NCBI GenBank assembly: GCA_030247885.1
Contig: JAPDRO010000005.1
Coordinates: 682,001-746,000 of the forward strand
Length of the DNA: 64,000 nt
DNA from: Taxawa tesnikishii (nom. ined.)
Taxonomy: Eukaryota > Ascomycota > Dothideomycetes > Dothideales
Direction of reading: 5' to 3'
Of this stretch, positions 33,626 to 45,415 are shown one piece after another. The translations under genes and the position numbers were made by a program. Each line of letters opens with the position of its first letter. Within the stretch, counting starts at the first letter, position 1. The notes beneath the pieces are model-generated. The model was not told where the DNA came from, did no database searches, and saw only the letters and a list, made by a program, of their open reading frames with translations.

Positions 33626-34007
33626 ATGCTGAAGTACCAGAGGCCGTAGTCTACTAGAAGCATAAAGCTTGCGTGGCTCATAACAACAGCATGCCAGATT
33701 AACGGGCTGCAGCACACATCCGTCGCTCATCGAATGTATATAAACATATCGGCTGCCAAACATGCCCTTCTCATGCAAAGTTGTGATAGTGAATGTATGT
33801 GCACGTGACGTGGCAGGCAACAGCGGAAATCATCACAGCCCTTAAAGACTTCTCCTTTCTGCTATCAACCACGAAACAACAGTTATCATCCAGTTTGTGG
33901 TTGACTGAACCGCGCTGCTCGAATCGCTTACAGAATACCAACCCAAGCTCTCCGACCTGCTGGCTCAAGCATATCATCTGGAATTACGGGTCTGATCCAA
34001 CTGCAAC
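33626..34007. other. Intergenic region
   Basis: Upstream of the UCH gene. A TATATAAA string lies at about 33736-33743, some 265 bp before the next ATG. No gene seen. Confidence 0.4.
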
Positions 34008-34787
34008 ATGCCTCAGCAGGACAATCCTGGCACGGTTGGTGGGAACAAGAAGTACTTCGTCCCGCTCGAAAACAATCCAGATGTTTTCACGCATCTCGTC
34101 CACGACCTTGGCGTCTCTCCATCACTTGGCTTCTACGACGTCTACAGCATCGACGAGCCAGCTCTCCTCGCTCTAATCCCACGTCCAGCTTATGCGTTGA
34201 TTTTCATCAGCCCAGCAGAAGTGTGGCACAAACGCCACGCAAGCGACTTGTCAGTTGGTATCAGCAACGAGAGGGACCTGCCCGCGTATACGGGATCTGG
34301 TTCGGACGAGCCGGTCATCTGGTTCAAGCAGACCATCGGAAATGCATGCGGGCTCATTGCGCTTCTCCACAGCATCAGCAACGGCGCTGCGAGCTCGTAC
34401 ATACTCCCTGACACGACCATCGATGGATTAGTGAGAGACGCAATTCCGCTCAAACAGAAAGAGCGTGCAGACCTACTCTACAACTCACAGGAGCTAGAGA
34501 GGGCGCATCAGGCCGCAGCGCAGAAGGGCGACACTCTGGCGCCAGATTCGAGAGAGCGTGTCGGGTTCCATTTCATCAGTTTTGTGAAAGGCAGGGATGG
34601 CCATCTATGGGAATTAGAAGGCGGGTTGAATGGTCCGGTGGATCGAGGTAGGTTGGCAGAGGAGGATGATATGCTAAGTACGAAGGCGCTGGATCTTGGT
34701 ATCAGGCCCTTCCTGAAGGCGGCGGAAGGCGGGACAGGGATCAACGGGGCGCTGGGATTCAGTATTGTGGCTCTTGCGCCTCGTTAG
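34008..34787 (+). CDS. Ubiquitin carboxyl-terminal hydrolase, UCH family (peptidase C12)
   Basis: A single exon encodes 259 residues, the usual size of UCH-L1/L3/Yuh1 enzymes. The catalytic set is complete: Gln108 and Cys114 in Q-T-I-G-N-A-C-G-L, His188 in G-F-H-F-I-S-F and Asp197 in R-D-G-H-L-W-E-L-E-G. The N-terminus K-K-Y-F-V-P-L-E-N-N-P-D-V-F-T-H-L is the family's conserved start. These thiol proteases remove small adducts and peptides from the ubiquitin (or Nedd8) C-terminus in the cytosol. The frame is intact and the start is the first ATG that matches the family. Confidence 0.93.
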   Translation: MPQQDNPGTVGGNKKYFVPLENNPDVFTHLVHDLGVSPSLGFYDVYSIDEPALLALIPRPAYALIFISPAEVWHKRHASDLSVGISNERDLPAYTGSGSDEPVIWFKQTIGNACGLIALLHSISNGAASSYILPDTTIDGLVRDAIPLKQKERADLLYNSQELERAHQAAAQKGDTLAPDSRERVGFHFISFVKGRDGHLWELEGGLNGPVDRGRLAEEDDMLSTKALDLGIRPFLKAAEGGTGINGALGFSIVALAPR

Positions 34788-37321
34788 CAGTCACGGAGCG
34801 AGCCTCTTCAGCCATGGCACAGGTTTGGTTACTTCTCTTCGTGCGCAACCATCGGGACGGCAAGCGAGCACACCTACCGAAGGACCAGTTGTGGCCGTCG
34901 CGGCCATGAGACGGAAAACTCCAGAGAGCGGCATTGTCTCGTTAAGCACATCATCTTAACCTGAAAAACGTGCCAACATGATGGTACATTCATGTGTCCG
35001 ATGATTACAATGATTGTAGGTCTTAACCAATACCGTCACTTCTCGATATTAGCAAAGCATCGATTCGAGCTTGAGCACATAGCAAGAGAGTTAGGAATGA
35101 TTGGCTTGTTGATTGTAGAGCACTACTGTGGCCTCGCGAGGATCAATGCTACCAGATTGTATTCACCAAGACGATCCAACGTTGACAAACCCAAGGGTGC
35201 TCTTGCAGTTATTCCTCGTTTTCTGGAACGCTCCACCACAGTGGCGGGGTTCCCACCTACTGCTGCCCGCAGTTGACCGAGGGGTTGATGCGCTTCAACA
35301 AAACCAAGTCTCCTCATGTGTGAGCGTTCGTCTAAATATTGCTATTCGTAACGGTTGATTGTGCTCGTAGGGTATGACGCAGGTTCCTAGAAGCCTCGAG
35401 AACAACCGGACCCCTCGCTACGTTCCTGTCCATTCCCACGCCGCAAGCTAAGAAAAGGCATTAGCAAGACGGTAAGCAGAACGGATGATTTTCAAGCGCG
35501 CTCATTCTGATGTGATGATGTACTATTCGATATGCCGGATCCTCCACAGTGCTACTATTGCCAGCTGCTATTTAGAGGATCAGATCTGCGTGCGGTGCGG
35601 ACCGTGACCGTTGTGACCCATTCTCATCTTGAGTTCCGTTGGTCCCATCTCTAGCGTTGCAAACACTATTTAGAAAAACGGTTATGTTCAACTGCGCTCC
35701 CCTCTTGGATAACCCAGTGAAGATCCGAGACGTTTTCAGGTGCTGGGTTTCCCTGTTTGTTGTTGGTAGTCAAACAGCTGAGACGTTTCAGAGCTTGGGT
35801 CGGTTCAGTCAAGCTATCAGTTGGGAAGCTCACCACTGCAGTGGCTATTGGTTGCAGCACCTCCACATGACTGGTGATGCCTCCGTGCGGACGGCAGGCT
35901 TGCACCTGTGCATCGGCAGCTGGAAACAAGCAGTTCCCGGGCATCGATGTCTCGGAGCCTTCGGAAGATAGAGATTGTCGTCGTTCGCGATTGGCTGACT
36001 CGTCACCTAAGCGTGCATGTCCAAAGTGAAGCATGTCGCTCGACGAGGAAGAGAAAGATCATCGCGACAGGCAGGCCACGTGTGTTTGCATGTACGCAAG
36101 ACCGTTTGAAGATGCGTGTCACCGAAGGGCACAAAAAAGAAAAGGATGGGGCCGAAGGAACGGGGGCGACACCTCTCAGCAGGGCCTCCCGTCCCTATTC
36201 GGACGGGTACACGGGAGTCAATTTCGTTCGCTTTGGCACCAGTAACGTCTTTGGCCGTTTGACTGCAATCGCTTGTCCGTTTCTGGACGTTTCGCGCGGT
36301 GCTATGTAAGATATAGGCGTGGTGTATGCGCTATATGAAAACAGGTGTATCTCGCTTGGGAGTTCCATGACCCCCTACAGCAGCAATAGCCTGTGGTAGA
36401 AGCTTCGCTTTGGCGCACACTCTTCACCGTCCCCGCAGTTGCAGTTCGAATGGGAGAATAGAATTTGCACCGTGTACTAAGCCGCATACACTATCACTGT
36501 CTTGGACCACTCGTAAGATGCGCTCATAGATAAGTGGCTCGGTCTAAGTAGCCTTTGGCGTGGTTGCTGCACCGCAAACAGCCAGCGCGGTGCCGGCGTC
36601 AAGGCATGTTCCGTTCAGCGGGTAGATGTGGCCCAAGAGCCCAGGTCGCGGGCACAGGTCACGACTCGCTTGCGTGCCTCACAGACACGGGATGGAATGG
36701 CGCTCGCACTCGCACCAAACAACAGATTGCGCCACCGCATGCCCCCAATCGCCCAATCTCTACTAACTTTCCCATCAGCATTGCTTATATGTGTTGTGCG
36801 TCCTCCCACAAAAGCCTCCTCCGTCGACTGTTGATCCCCTCTGGATTCCCACAACCTCACTCGGACGGGTAACACTCGTCTCACTTGGCACGGCTCCTCC
36901 AGACATACTTCCAGACCGTTAAACATTGTGCGGACCCCTGCAACCAGCTGCACTGATCGCCACGCCAATAGAAATACCAGCTTTTGCGCCGCCCTTCCGT
37001 CTGGATTGGAGGAGAAAGACAATTCTAGTAAAAACTTGCTTCGAATCTTTCAAACGGCATTTGTTTTAGAGGGACAACACTGAGCAGGCTCGCGCACTAC
37101 CGACTGTTTGATCTTGCGTGACGCAGAGAAAGGTACTGTGCATCCCCAGCGGGGCTCATCCGGGCGCTTGGGTAGGGCATACTTGCATGCCTACAAAGGA
37201 CACAACGTCAACGTCTGCTCGCGTTCCACGGGCCGTCATTTGGAAATACATCCTGAACATCTTGGTTCGCTCCGACAAAATCACTATTGTTTGATGGTTG
37301 GGTCCGCTGCTCAGCAAGACA
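34788..37321. other. Intergenic region
   Basis: About 2.5 kb without a recognisable gene. Frames up to 135 codons (for example minus 37022-36615) show no known motif. No transposon, tRNA or long repeat seen. Confidence 0.45.
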
Positions 37322-38380
37322 ATGTCTGCCGGAAGTGAATCTTCCTCGCCTGAGGGCCTAAGTGAAGGCCGCCGTGTTCGACGACGGATTCACAGGTCGC
37401 TGCCGTTGGCATGCTCGACTCCCAGTGGCGATAGCAATGAGGTCCCCAGTGAGCCTTCTGGTGTGAAAACTGCACCTGAAACGTCAACCGCCACATCTGC
37501 AAGCTCAACTACCCACCTAGCTGCACCGTAAGTACCATTGCCCTAGTATTTCCCGAGGACAACAATGCTGACGCCTTTACTTAGAACACCAATTGTCGTT
37601 CCAGAGTTACGATCAAGCAGTCCGCCCCTGCAGCCGTGGGGAGAGATCTTGAGTGCACCGCTCACGCCAACAACCGTCGATCGCAATATAGCTCGTCAGG
37701 AATGCTCTCGCAACCTGCTTTCTCGCTTTGGGCTAGATGTTCGTGCTCACGATCGCGCAAGCCGCTCGGTGTCGTCTTCGCATCCAGAGAACGTCCAGCG
37801 TGTGCAGAGAGCACCTCGGGTCAAAATGCATAGGAGCTGCCACCGGTGCGGATCGAACTTCGGAGCCAACGTCTACTGCACGAGATGCAATCATCGCCGG
37901 TGCAACGACTGCCCACGTGCACCAGCAGCAGGTGTTCAAAAGATCATGCAGCAAGCGCAGGAAGCCTTTACCGCCGAAGAAGAAAGAAAAGAGGCAGCAA
38001 AGAGAGTCGAACCAGAACAGAAACTCGGAGTTGCTGCAGCCACCGAAGTGAGCGAAGAAAGCGCACCGCCCGTTTCCATAATCCCCGACCTCGACCTCGA
38101 CCTCGACTTCGACTTGGGAGCAGCCATGCTCGCTCGCATCGCACGATCGCGGCAAAGCGTCCACCTTCTGGCTCGCGGATTAGAACAGCAGGGCCATAGC
38201 CCAGCCACTTTCGACCCTCATCGCCAAACACACTACGCTGGTGTTCAGCGTGTTTACCGCAAACCTCGCCAGCGCGTTCGCTACGTTTGCGACAAATGCC
38301 ACAAGACATGCGACAAGCACAGTCGCAAATGCGCAAACTGCCCACAGGATATCAGTACACATTGTCAGAGGATTCCGTAA
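37322..38380 (+). CDS. Fungal Cys-rich (zinc-ribbon-like) conserved hypothetical protein
   Basis: Exons 37322-37527 and 37585-38380, joined over a 57-nt intron (GTAAGT ... TTAG), encode 333 residues. The first third is Ser/Thr/Pro-rich and likely disordered. At about residue 165 comes S-C-H-R-C-G-S-N-F, then Y-C-T-R-C-N-H-R-R-C-N-D-C-P-R, three closely spaced Cys pairs. A second set near the C-terminus reads Y-V-C-D-K-C-H-K-T-C-D and K-C-A-N-C-P. Fungal hypothetical proteins with C-x2-C ... C-x2-C-x-H-x2-C-x2-C-P-R blocks are common and probably bind zinc. An acidic D-L-D-L-D-L-D-F-D-L-G stretch lies between the two sets. Function unknown. Confidence 0.75.
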
Positions 38381-38608
38381 GACTCACCGCTTCCTCTTTA
38401 GATATATATATGGAGAGACTGACTGCAAGTAGGGCAAGGGAAGACAAGAGCGCTAGCCGCGAAGTAATGGCCAGTGTCGGCGCAAAGCTTGCTGCTTGTG
38501 CCGGAGCGACTCTGGATGTGCAGATGAGTTGACTAATGCTCGATTGTTATGCATTTTTGCTTTCGTTCGTGTGATTTCAATCGAAGATACCCTTGCTGCG
38601 TGTGGAAT
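38381..38608. other. Short intergenic region
   Basis: 3' region of the Cys-rich gene. No gene seen. Confidence 0.4.
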
Positions 38609-39052
38609 TCACTGGGTCGGACTCGCTTGGGCGTTGCGCATGGATTCCGTCAGCTTCTCCTTGCGGTCGAGCATCGGCAGCTTGCGCTTTTGGGTATATG
38701 TGCTGCTTCCAAAAGACGAGGGATGCACGGTATGTCCGGAGGATCTCGTGTGGGAGTGCAGTCGATTGGGAGGTATGTGCGAGGAATTCACCGGCAATAA
38801 CAAAGAACGTGCCATGGTCGGGTGGGAAGCATTGTGCGTTGAGCACTTCGGTGGAAGCGTCCTAAGGCAGTCCTTGCTTGTTCGTTGAGAAGTGAGGGTA
38901 TTTGCGAAGTGAGGGTATTCAACGAGGTGATAGTCTTGATGCTTAATGGTAGCATGTCCGCCTGATCGGATATCGTCCAGAGCCGCCATGCGTGCATCGG
39001 TTTCTGCCAAGTATCTCTCACGGCCACTGGCCTGCTCTATGGCCATCTCCAT
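38609..39052 (-). CDS. Hypothetical protein, uncertain
   Basis: A 147-codon frame. Its two ends look protein-like: the start (E-M-A-I-E-Q-A-S-G-R-E-R-Y-L-A-E-T-D-A-R-M-A-A-L) is a charged helix, and the end (K-L-P-M-L-D-R-K-E-K-L-T-E-S-M-R-N-A-Q) is another. The middle is Ser/His/Pro-rich and may be intronic. The frame continues upstream without an ATG to about 39130 (S-S-K-G-R-P-T-F-E-E-R), so a first exon may be missing. I recognise no family. Confidence 0.3.
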   Translation of the reverse strand: MEMAIEQASGRERYLAETDARMAALDDIRSGGHATIKHQDYHLVEYPHFANTLTSQRTSKDCLRTLPPKCSTHNASHPTMARSLLLPVNSSHIPPNRLHSHTRSSGHTVHPSSFGSSTYTQKRKLPMLDRKEKLTESMRNAQASPTQ

Positions 39053-39898
39053 CCTTTCTTCGAAGGTGGGCCTGCCTTTCGAGCTGGGGGAGCCGCCGGA
39101 GTTGCCATGCCGTCGTCAGCTTTTCTGTGTATAACGGAGTTGAGATTGCGGGGGACGAAGTACGAGTACCAGCAACGTATCGGTTCGTCGTGTGGTGAAG
39201 AGAAAGTGAAATCGGTGTGGTTGTAAAGATTGAAGGTCGTGCCAGCTCGGAATGATCGTTCTTGGAAGGCGATCGACGCACTCTACGCAGGGAACCGCAT
39301 GGGCACACCTTACAACAATGCACACTCATCAACGCATCCCCATAAAGCGTACACAAAACTACCAAGTTCTCTAACGAAGAGGGTACTAAAGCAGGGAAGG
39401 TACAGGCACAAGCAGTGAGAGGAGCCTACGTTGTGGCTGCCGTATTCTGCGTCTATATTTTATGCTTACAAAGCCAATCAATGCCTCCACAATGCTCCCA
39501 AGCTCGCACGCATCATCATTACAGACAGCACACTACAACTTAGAGCTATCCGGATTATCATCTTGTCCGAAATCAAACTACAAGATTTCTGTGTCGGTGC
39601 ACAAAACGAGGCGAGCCCGGTCCGTTACTGCAAGTGCCTCGGTGACCAGAGAGCCTCTGATGACGGCGAAGTCAAACCGTGTGTTACGGAATCGGCGAAG
39701 CCATAGAGACTATGTCGAACAAGAATAAAAGAGGACGAATTCAAGTGAAGGATTTCGTTCCCTTGTAACACTAGTACTGATTACGTTAAGGCGATACCTC
39801 AGGCAGGCTACGCAGTCGTGGCACTCTCGCTCCATGGCTCGTCACACACACACCGCCATCTCCCTTCATCGAAGACCAGAATCTCAAAAAATGTCAAC
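39053..39898. other. Intergenic region
   Basis: Contains only short frames and, near the right end, the 3' region of DCP2. No gene recognised. Confidence 0.4.
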
Positions 39899-42800
39899 CT
39901 ACGACCTTTTTCCTCCTCTCATACTCTCACCCTTGACCACTCCGTTAAGGTAGTCCAGTAAGAAACCCTTGGCCTCGATAGGCGTGCTGGGCTTTCTGCT
40001 ATCTCCGTTACTTCCAATCGAAGCATTGCTCGCCAGTCTCGAGCGCGGCGTCTCCTGCGCCTGCAACATAGGTGGGGAAAACGGAACCTGCATTGGCACT
40101 AGCGGAGACTTGGCGATGTCCTGCGCTTCCTGAAGTATCAGCGGACTGGCTGGAGATCCAGATGCTTTAGCGAAGAGCGCGAGAAGTGCGTCTTTCTGGT
40201 TGTCGCCACTCTGTGACGGTTGTGCAGCGGTCAATGATGCAGGTTGGTTTGCCCCAGGTTTCGGACGGCGCAGGAGCTGCGGCTGGAAGGGCTTGGGTGT
40301 ATCGTTCCCGGAGGGCGGAGGTGGGTTCTCTATTTGCTTGGTCTTGTGTGAGCTAGGGCTCTTGGAGGACGATGGCCGTTGTAGGATAGTGAATGACGCT
40401 GTGTTTGTTCCATTGGTAGGCGTCTTGTTCTGCTGTGGCGGTGACACGGGAGACTGCGCAGCTGCTGCGCTGACAACGGGTGGTCCCTTCGAGGCAGAGG
40501 ATGCAGGCCGTGTAAGAATTTTAAATGGCATCGGGGCCGGAGTGTTCTCGCTGGATTTGCCCGAAGCAGCACCATGGGAGTTCTCGTTCCCAGCCGCCTG
40601 TGTTCGCCTCACAGCTTCTTTGGCAGGAAAGATAGTGTTAGCCGCCGGGACATTCGCAGAAGACCCGGACTCTGTGAGCCTAGTCTTGGGAAGAGTCCTA
40701 GTTATTTCGTTGACCGATACCTTCCGCCTCTCGGGTGACCTCAACGTGTCCGATACCGGTCCTGCTTTGCCTGAAAGGTTGGTCGGCTGTTGTACACTGG
40801 GTTGCTGATTGACTGGAGACTGTGAGGTATTGACAGCCGGCACAGCAGGTAATGCTACAGGAGATCTGAAAAGGTCCAGTAAAGACTTTTGGTGAACTGT
40901 GCTAGGGCGCCGATCGCCTATGGGGGTGGTTGAGCATGAAATTGGTTTGGCCAAGCTGGCTGGGATTGCGATACGTCCCCCAAGTGAGCGGGTGTTGCAA
41001 AAGGCGTGGCGAGCTGGTTGTCCATGGTATAGGGTTGGTTTAAAGCTGTGGGCTGTCCATGCACCGTATGCTGCGTATTGATAACCTGACGCGGGCTGCC
41101 GTGCCAATTATCCTTGGTACCAGTTTGCTTGAACGTTTCCTTCCACGTCTGCTGTGTTGGGCCAGCATTCTGTGTCGCATGCTGTAGCTGAGCAGCAGCC
41201 CTACTCGCCGCCGCCACCGCTTCGGAGTCTACTTGATACTGTCTAGACTCTGACTGTGCTGCATAATTGTTCCAGGCAGAACTATTACGCTGGGGTGATG
41301 CGTGCTGCTGAGGGTTAAAAGCAGGTTGTTGATGTTGATTCTGCTGCGTCACGTAGGTATTCGATGCCGGGGGCGCAACGTTTGACGGATGGCTTGCGGG
41401 GCCCTTGAAGGCGTTAAGAAGGCTGATAGCATGGTTGCTAAGTTTCGGTGGTGGCAGTTGCGATGCTTTTGGTGCGACTGGACCATGTGACGGCATGGAT
41501 CCAGGTCCTTGAAGAGCAAAAGCATCGGGATGAAGTGGATGATGGATCTGCGCAGGTGGCCCCTGAGATGGACTCCACGGGAAGTTTGAATTAGAAAGGG
41601 ACTGCGCACTTTGAGGGGTGGGAAGCCGTATGCTTGGTGTGATGGTTCCGGCCTTCCATTCATACCCGGAGGACCATACATGCTAGCTCGAGCCGCCTCC
41701 TGGAAGCCATTACGTCGGGGCGAGAGCGAGAATGGAGGTGGCGGTTCTCGCGTAACATGAGGAGATTCCTTCGCGTGACGGTAATGCGGGCTTGCGGGTT
41801 CGGGTGGAAAGCCGGTGATCTGCTCCATTGGAGTCTTTGGCAGAGCGTTTGCTGCGTTGGGTACGGCTAAACCAGAGGAAGGACCTCCACGTAACATCGC
41901 CAAAAGCGTGTTAGCCTGCGTTGGGTCTGCGTACGTAGGAGTTGGCGCAGTGAGAGTCGCAGATTGTGTACCAACGCTTAGTAGCCGCTTGAGCTCGAAC
42001 GCTGGGTCAATCGACGCCTCAACAGGTGGCTGAGTGATGTCCACACCAACAGGCGCAGACTTCTCCAACTCCTCCACTGCAGCATTGGTGAGTATGTCCT
42101 GCTGCTCAGGTATAGTGTTATCGAGAGCGGAGCGTTCGAGATCCCGCTTTCGTTGTTGGTTGATCCATTTCTTCAGGGGTACAAGGAAGGGTGCCACCAT
42201 GTAAAACTTGTTCGCATTGATCAGATCGGTTCCTTGGCCTTGGCCTTGGTTGTTCTTGTTCTTTTTGAAAGTGGGCAAGTCCGCAAGCTTGTACCATTGG
42301 ATTTTCTACCGGTGTCAGCGATGATCACAGGACGATCACTGGGCCTGCTTACACTGATCTCCTTCCGAGTTTTGGGTTCAAAGTGAGTGTCCAGCGGTAC
42401 GCCTTGGAAAACGAACATGCGCAGATGCTGCTCACGCATGGTCACATCGATAGCCTTTACCGGGTGATTCTTCGTTGCTAGCCCGGCTGCCCTAACGTCA
42501 TAACCCGTTTCCTCATATACTTCCCGTATGGCACAGTCCAGATCGTCTTCGTCTTTGTTGATCTTGCCTCTTGGAAAACTCCAGCCAGATCCTTTCTTCC
42601 ACCCTTTGACTAGGACAACCTCATCCATGTCCTCATTGAGAAGTATAGCACCGCGAACGGGAACTCTGGTCTTATAGGCAAGGAACTCCTGGTATGCAGC
42701 CGTGTGCTGGGAGTCCGAGAACGCTGAAAGAAGGGGACAGTGCTGGAATATCCGCAGGCAGAAGTCGCGAAGGTTCAGAGAAGGGAGAGATGGATCTATA

Positions 42801-43048
42801 GGGCGAATGAAATCCTCGTAGAACCATTGGGCTTCTTCGACCTGGAAGCATATCCGGGCAACTGATTCAAGTTCTTCTTGGGGTAAGTTGATAATAAAAC
42901 GAACGCATAAGTCATCCAGCCCTGGGTGCAACACATGTCAACACGAACTCTTCTCATACCAGTCTCCTTCCCAAATCGGAATCCACGGTTCAGATCGAGG
43001 ACTTTTGCGGTACGTACAGTCGACTAGCTGCATCTTTTTCTCTGCCAT
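39899..43048 (-). CDS. DCP2: mRNA decapping enzyme DCP2 (two apparent frame breaks)
   Basis: Exons 43048-43018, 42921-42353 and 42305-39899, with introns of 96 and 47 nt. Exon 1 gives M-A-E-K-K-M-Q-L-V-D-W, then the regulatory domain L-D-D-L-C-V-R-F-I-I-N-L-P. The Nudix domain follows: R-G-A-I-L-L-N, G-W-S-F-P-R-G-K-I-N and the Nudix box with R-E-V-Y-E-E-T-G-Y-D, whose glutamates bind the metal. Box B follows with K-I-Q-W-Y-K-L-A-D-L-P. The long Pro/Gln/Ser-rich tail carries short motifs such as N-H-A-I-S-L-L-N-A-F-K and K-S-L-L-D-L-F, likely partner-binding. The tail changes frame at the run 41615-41618 (four bases, five expected) and at 40922-40926 (five, six expected). With both restored, the protein has 1,002 residues. 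It removes the m7G cap in P-bodies. Confidence 0.93.
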
Positions 43049-43475
43049 ATTGTCCGGTGTCGCGTGACATATTACGCGCAAGAGACTACTTGTTTGCTGC
43101 GCTGCTCAACAGCAGCCGCCGGGCTCCAGGATTGGTGATGGCTCCACGGCTGCTGGCAAGAAGACGCGTCGGGCAGCGCAGTGCGCGTAGAGCTAGATTG
43201 TTGGTATAAGACGATGAAGGCGACAACTGCAAGCTTCTTGGGCTCTGCAGAAACAAGCAATGGGCAAGCAATAGTAAGGCAAGAGGTGTAAGGGTTGCTG
43301 CAGAGGACTGTAGTAGGTGACTGTGAACGTGTCGCCGCACGTCACCGTTGATGCCGCCAAGTCTGGCCCCTCACCGCCGAATTCTGCCGCTTGACTCAAT
43401 GATATCGCTCGACCATTTCCATTCCGGCCTTCGCATCTTCCTTCTCTGGCCACACTACTATATACAGCTGCCAAA
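43049..43475. promoter_or_regulatory. Divergent promoter region, DCP2 and J-domain gene
   Basis: 427 bp between the divergent start codons of two RNA-processing genes. No specific site recognised. Confidence 0.5.
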
Positions 43476-44654
43476 ATGCCAGGGGACGATCTCAAGGCGC
43501 ATGCGACCTCGTCGCACGACTTCTACGATCTCCTCGGTGTCACGTTCGAGACAAGCGAAGCAGATATACGACGCGCCTACCGCAAGGCAGCACTCAAATA
43601 CCATCCCGACAAGAACGCTGGCAAGCCTGAAGTTGTTGAGAAGTTCCATCTTCTTCAGATCGCGTACGATGTACTCTCCGATCCTACAGTTAAGGCGCTC
43701 TACGACAATGCGCGCCGTGCGAGGAAAGAGAAGCAGGAACGGGAGGCGCAGTTCGAGGGTAAGAGGCGGAAGATGAAGGAAGATTTGGAGAGAAGGGAGA
43801 GCGGTTTCTTCAAGCGAAAGCGGGAAGAGGAAGATGAAGAGGAGAAGCTCGAGCGGGAGATCAGGCGACTGGCTGAAGATGGGAAGCGAAGACGGAAGGA
43901 GAGGGAGGAGGTATTGAACCGAGAGAAGCTTGAAGAAGAAGAGAGGCTGGACAAGGAGATGAATGGTGAGGTGCGTGTTGCAAATGAGAGCAACGTGCCG
44001 CGAGGAGGCACAGAAGTTCCGGAAATAGATCGCACAGTGAAGGTTCGCTGGGCCAAAGAGGGCCTCGGGGAGGGCATAGACAAGGAAAGGCTGACGCAGC
44101 TGTTCACCAAGTTTGGTAAGGTGGACAACGCAGCTTTGCTCAAGGAGAAGAGGCAGCGGATTGGTGATCGGAGGGAGAAAGTCACGGTCGCAACAGGCAT
44201 TGTGGTTTTCGCATCCGTCGTGGGAGCATACACAGCTGTGGAGGACACAAAGAAGCAACAGGAGCCAGAGTACAGGACGTTCGATTCCGTGTTTTGGGCA
44301 TCGAACAAGGAGCCAGACTTTTTCCAAAAGAGGACTTCTGCTTCACCACCTGCCAACGGAGTTGCCAGTCCAGCTACGCCGGCCGCAAAATCAAGAGCAA
44401 AGCATGATATACCTGGACTGAATCAGTCGCCATCAACGCCTTCTAACTCTTCGCCCAATAGCAATGGGATTCGCAAAGTCCCTTCTTTTGCCTCCTTCAG
44501 CACGCCAAAGAACTCGCCGTTCGGAAAGCCATCAGCACAAAGTCCAAGCTTGGAAGAAATCACCATAATCCGATTGAAGAACGCCGAGAAACGGCGTTTG
44601 GAAGAGCAGATCCGCAAACAGGAAGAAGAGGCTACGGCTGCAGAAGACAGCTGA
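43476..44654 (+). CDS. J-domain plus RRM splicing cochaperone (DNAJC17/Cwf23 type)
   Basis: A single exon encodes 392 residues. The J domain spans about residues 12-78, with D-F-Y-D-L-L-G-V at its start and the Hsp70-activating H-P-D tripeptide in L-K-Y-H-P-D-K-N. A long charged coiled coil follows (R-E-E-E-D-E-E-E-K-L-E-R-E-I-R-R-L). After it comes a degenerate RNA-recognition motif at about 185-250 (V-K-V-R-W, then L-F-T-K-F-G-K-V). The Ser/Pro-rich tail ends with another charged helix. This order of J domain, coiled coil and RRM is that of DNAJC17 and S. pombe Cwf23, which act with the spliceosome. It lies back to back with DCP2. The frame is intact. Confidence 0.88.
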   Translation: MPGDDLKAHATSSHDFYDLLGVTFETSEADIRRAYRKAALKYHPDKNAGKPEVVEKFHLLQIAYDVLSDPTVKALYDNARRARKEKQEREAQFEGKRRKMKEDLERRESGFFKRKREEEDEEEKLEREIRRLAEDGKRRRKEREEVLNREKLEEEERLDKEMNGEVRVANESNVPRGGTEVPEIDRTVKVRWAKEGLGEGIDKERLTQLFTKFGKVDNAALLKEKRQRIGDRREKVTVATGIVVFASVVGAYTAVEDTKKQQEPEYRTFDSVFWASNKEPDFFQKRTSASPPANGVASPATPAAKSRAKHDIPGLNQSPSTPSNSSPNSNGIRKVPSFASFSTPKNSPFGKPSAQSPSLEEITIIRLKNAEKRRLEEQIRKQEEEATAAEDS

Positions 44655-44756
44655 GAGGAAGCGCTTAGCCGCTCCAGTCAGTGGTTACGATGGGCGTTTT
44701 GCTTGTTCTGATTTTAGAGATACCCCTAGCGATTCAAAAGCGATTCTCAAATACAT

Positions 44757-45415
44757 TCATAAGTTAGCCTTAGTCGTCTCCTGCTTGACCAGTAACCTCT
44801 CTAAACCCTTCCTCCTCTCCTCTCCCATCCCCTCTTTCCGCGGCCGCCGCTCATCTCTTTCTACAAATACATGCACGAGCTCGCCCACTGCCTTTACTTC
44901 CTCAATACCTTTCTCGAAGAGTCCGATTTCGTACGTGACGCTGTTCTTGCCGAGCTTCTTGACCCTCAAGCCCATGTCAACGATAGCGGGGAAGCCGACA
45001 GGGGCGAAGTAGTCGCAGTGAGAGTGCACCATGAGCCCGATCAGTGAGGACGTGGGTGGGTGTAGCCCACAATGTGTCATCAGATAGGCGTTCACTACGC
45101 TGTCAAATCTATAGAATAATAAGTAAAGAATCGGGTAGCACGGACAGGTAATTATTGTGGTACAGGAAATAGTATATGCTGTTGTTCATGTGATCGTACA
45201 TGTCGTTATCGCTCCTATATACAAGTCACTCTGGGAACTTTTTGACTCTTCTCATCGAAGAGAAGAGATTATCGCATGGACACGGCTAGTGGGAGAACAA
45301 CAATCTCAACATATATGAGAAGATCGAGGAGTGATGTTACTTACCATCTCGTCCTGTATTCAAGGTGGAAGCCATAATCGCTCCGGCGGCGAGCTTTGAG
45401 CTCGCTGTAGGCCAT
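44757..45415 (-). CDS. Hotdog-fold (4HBT) acyl-CoA thioesterase-like protein
   Basis: Exons 45415-45345, 45214-45164 and 45108-44757 (introns 130 and 55 nt) encode 157 residues. The start M-A-Y-S-E-L-K-A-R leads to H-L-E-Y-R-T-R-W, then S-D-N-D-M-Y-D-H-M-N-N-S-I-Y-Y, the 4HBT active-site loop with its catalytic Asp and H-M-N-N. Later come H-S-H-C-D-Y-F-A-P-V and V-T-Y-E-I-G-L-F-E. The fold and motif place it with the YbgC/4HBT thioesterases, which hydrolyse acyl-CoA esters. The chain length preference is unknown. The short middle exon of 51 nt is well supported because it supplies the active-site loop. Confidence 0.85.
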
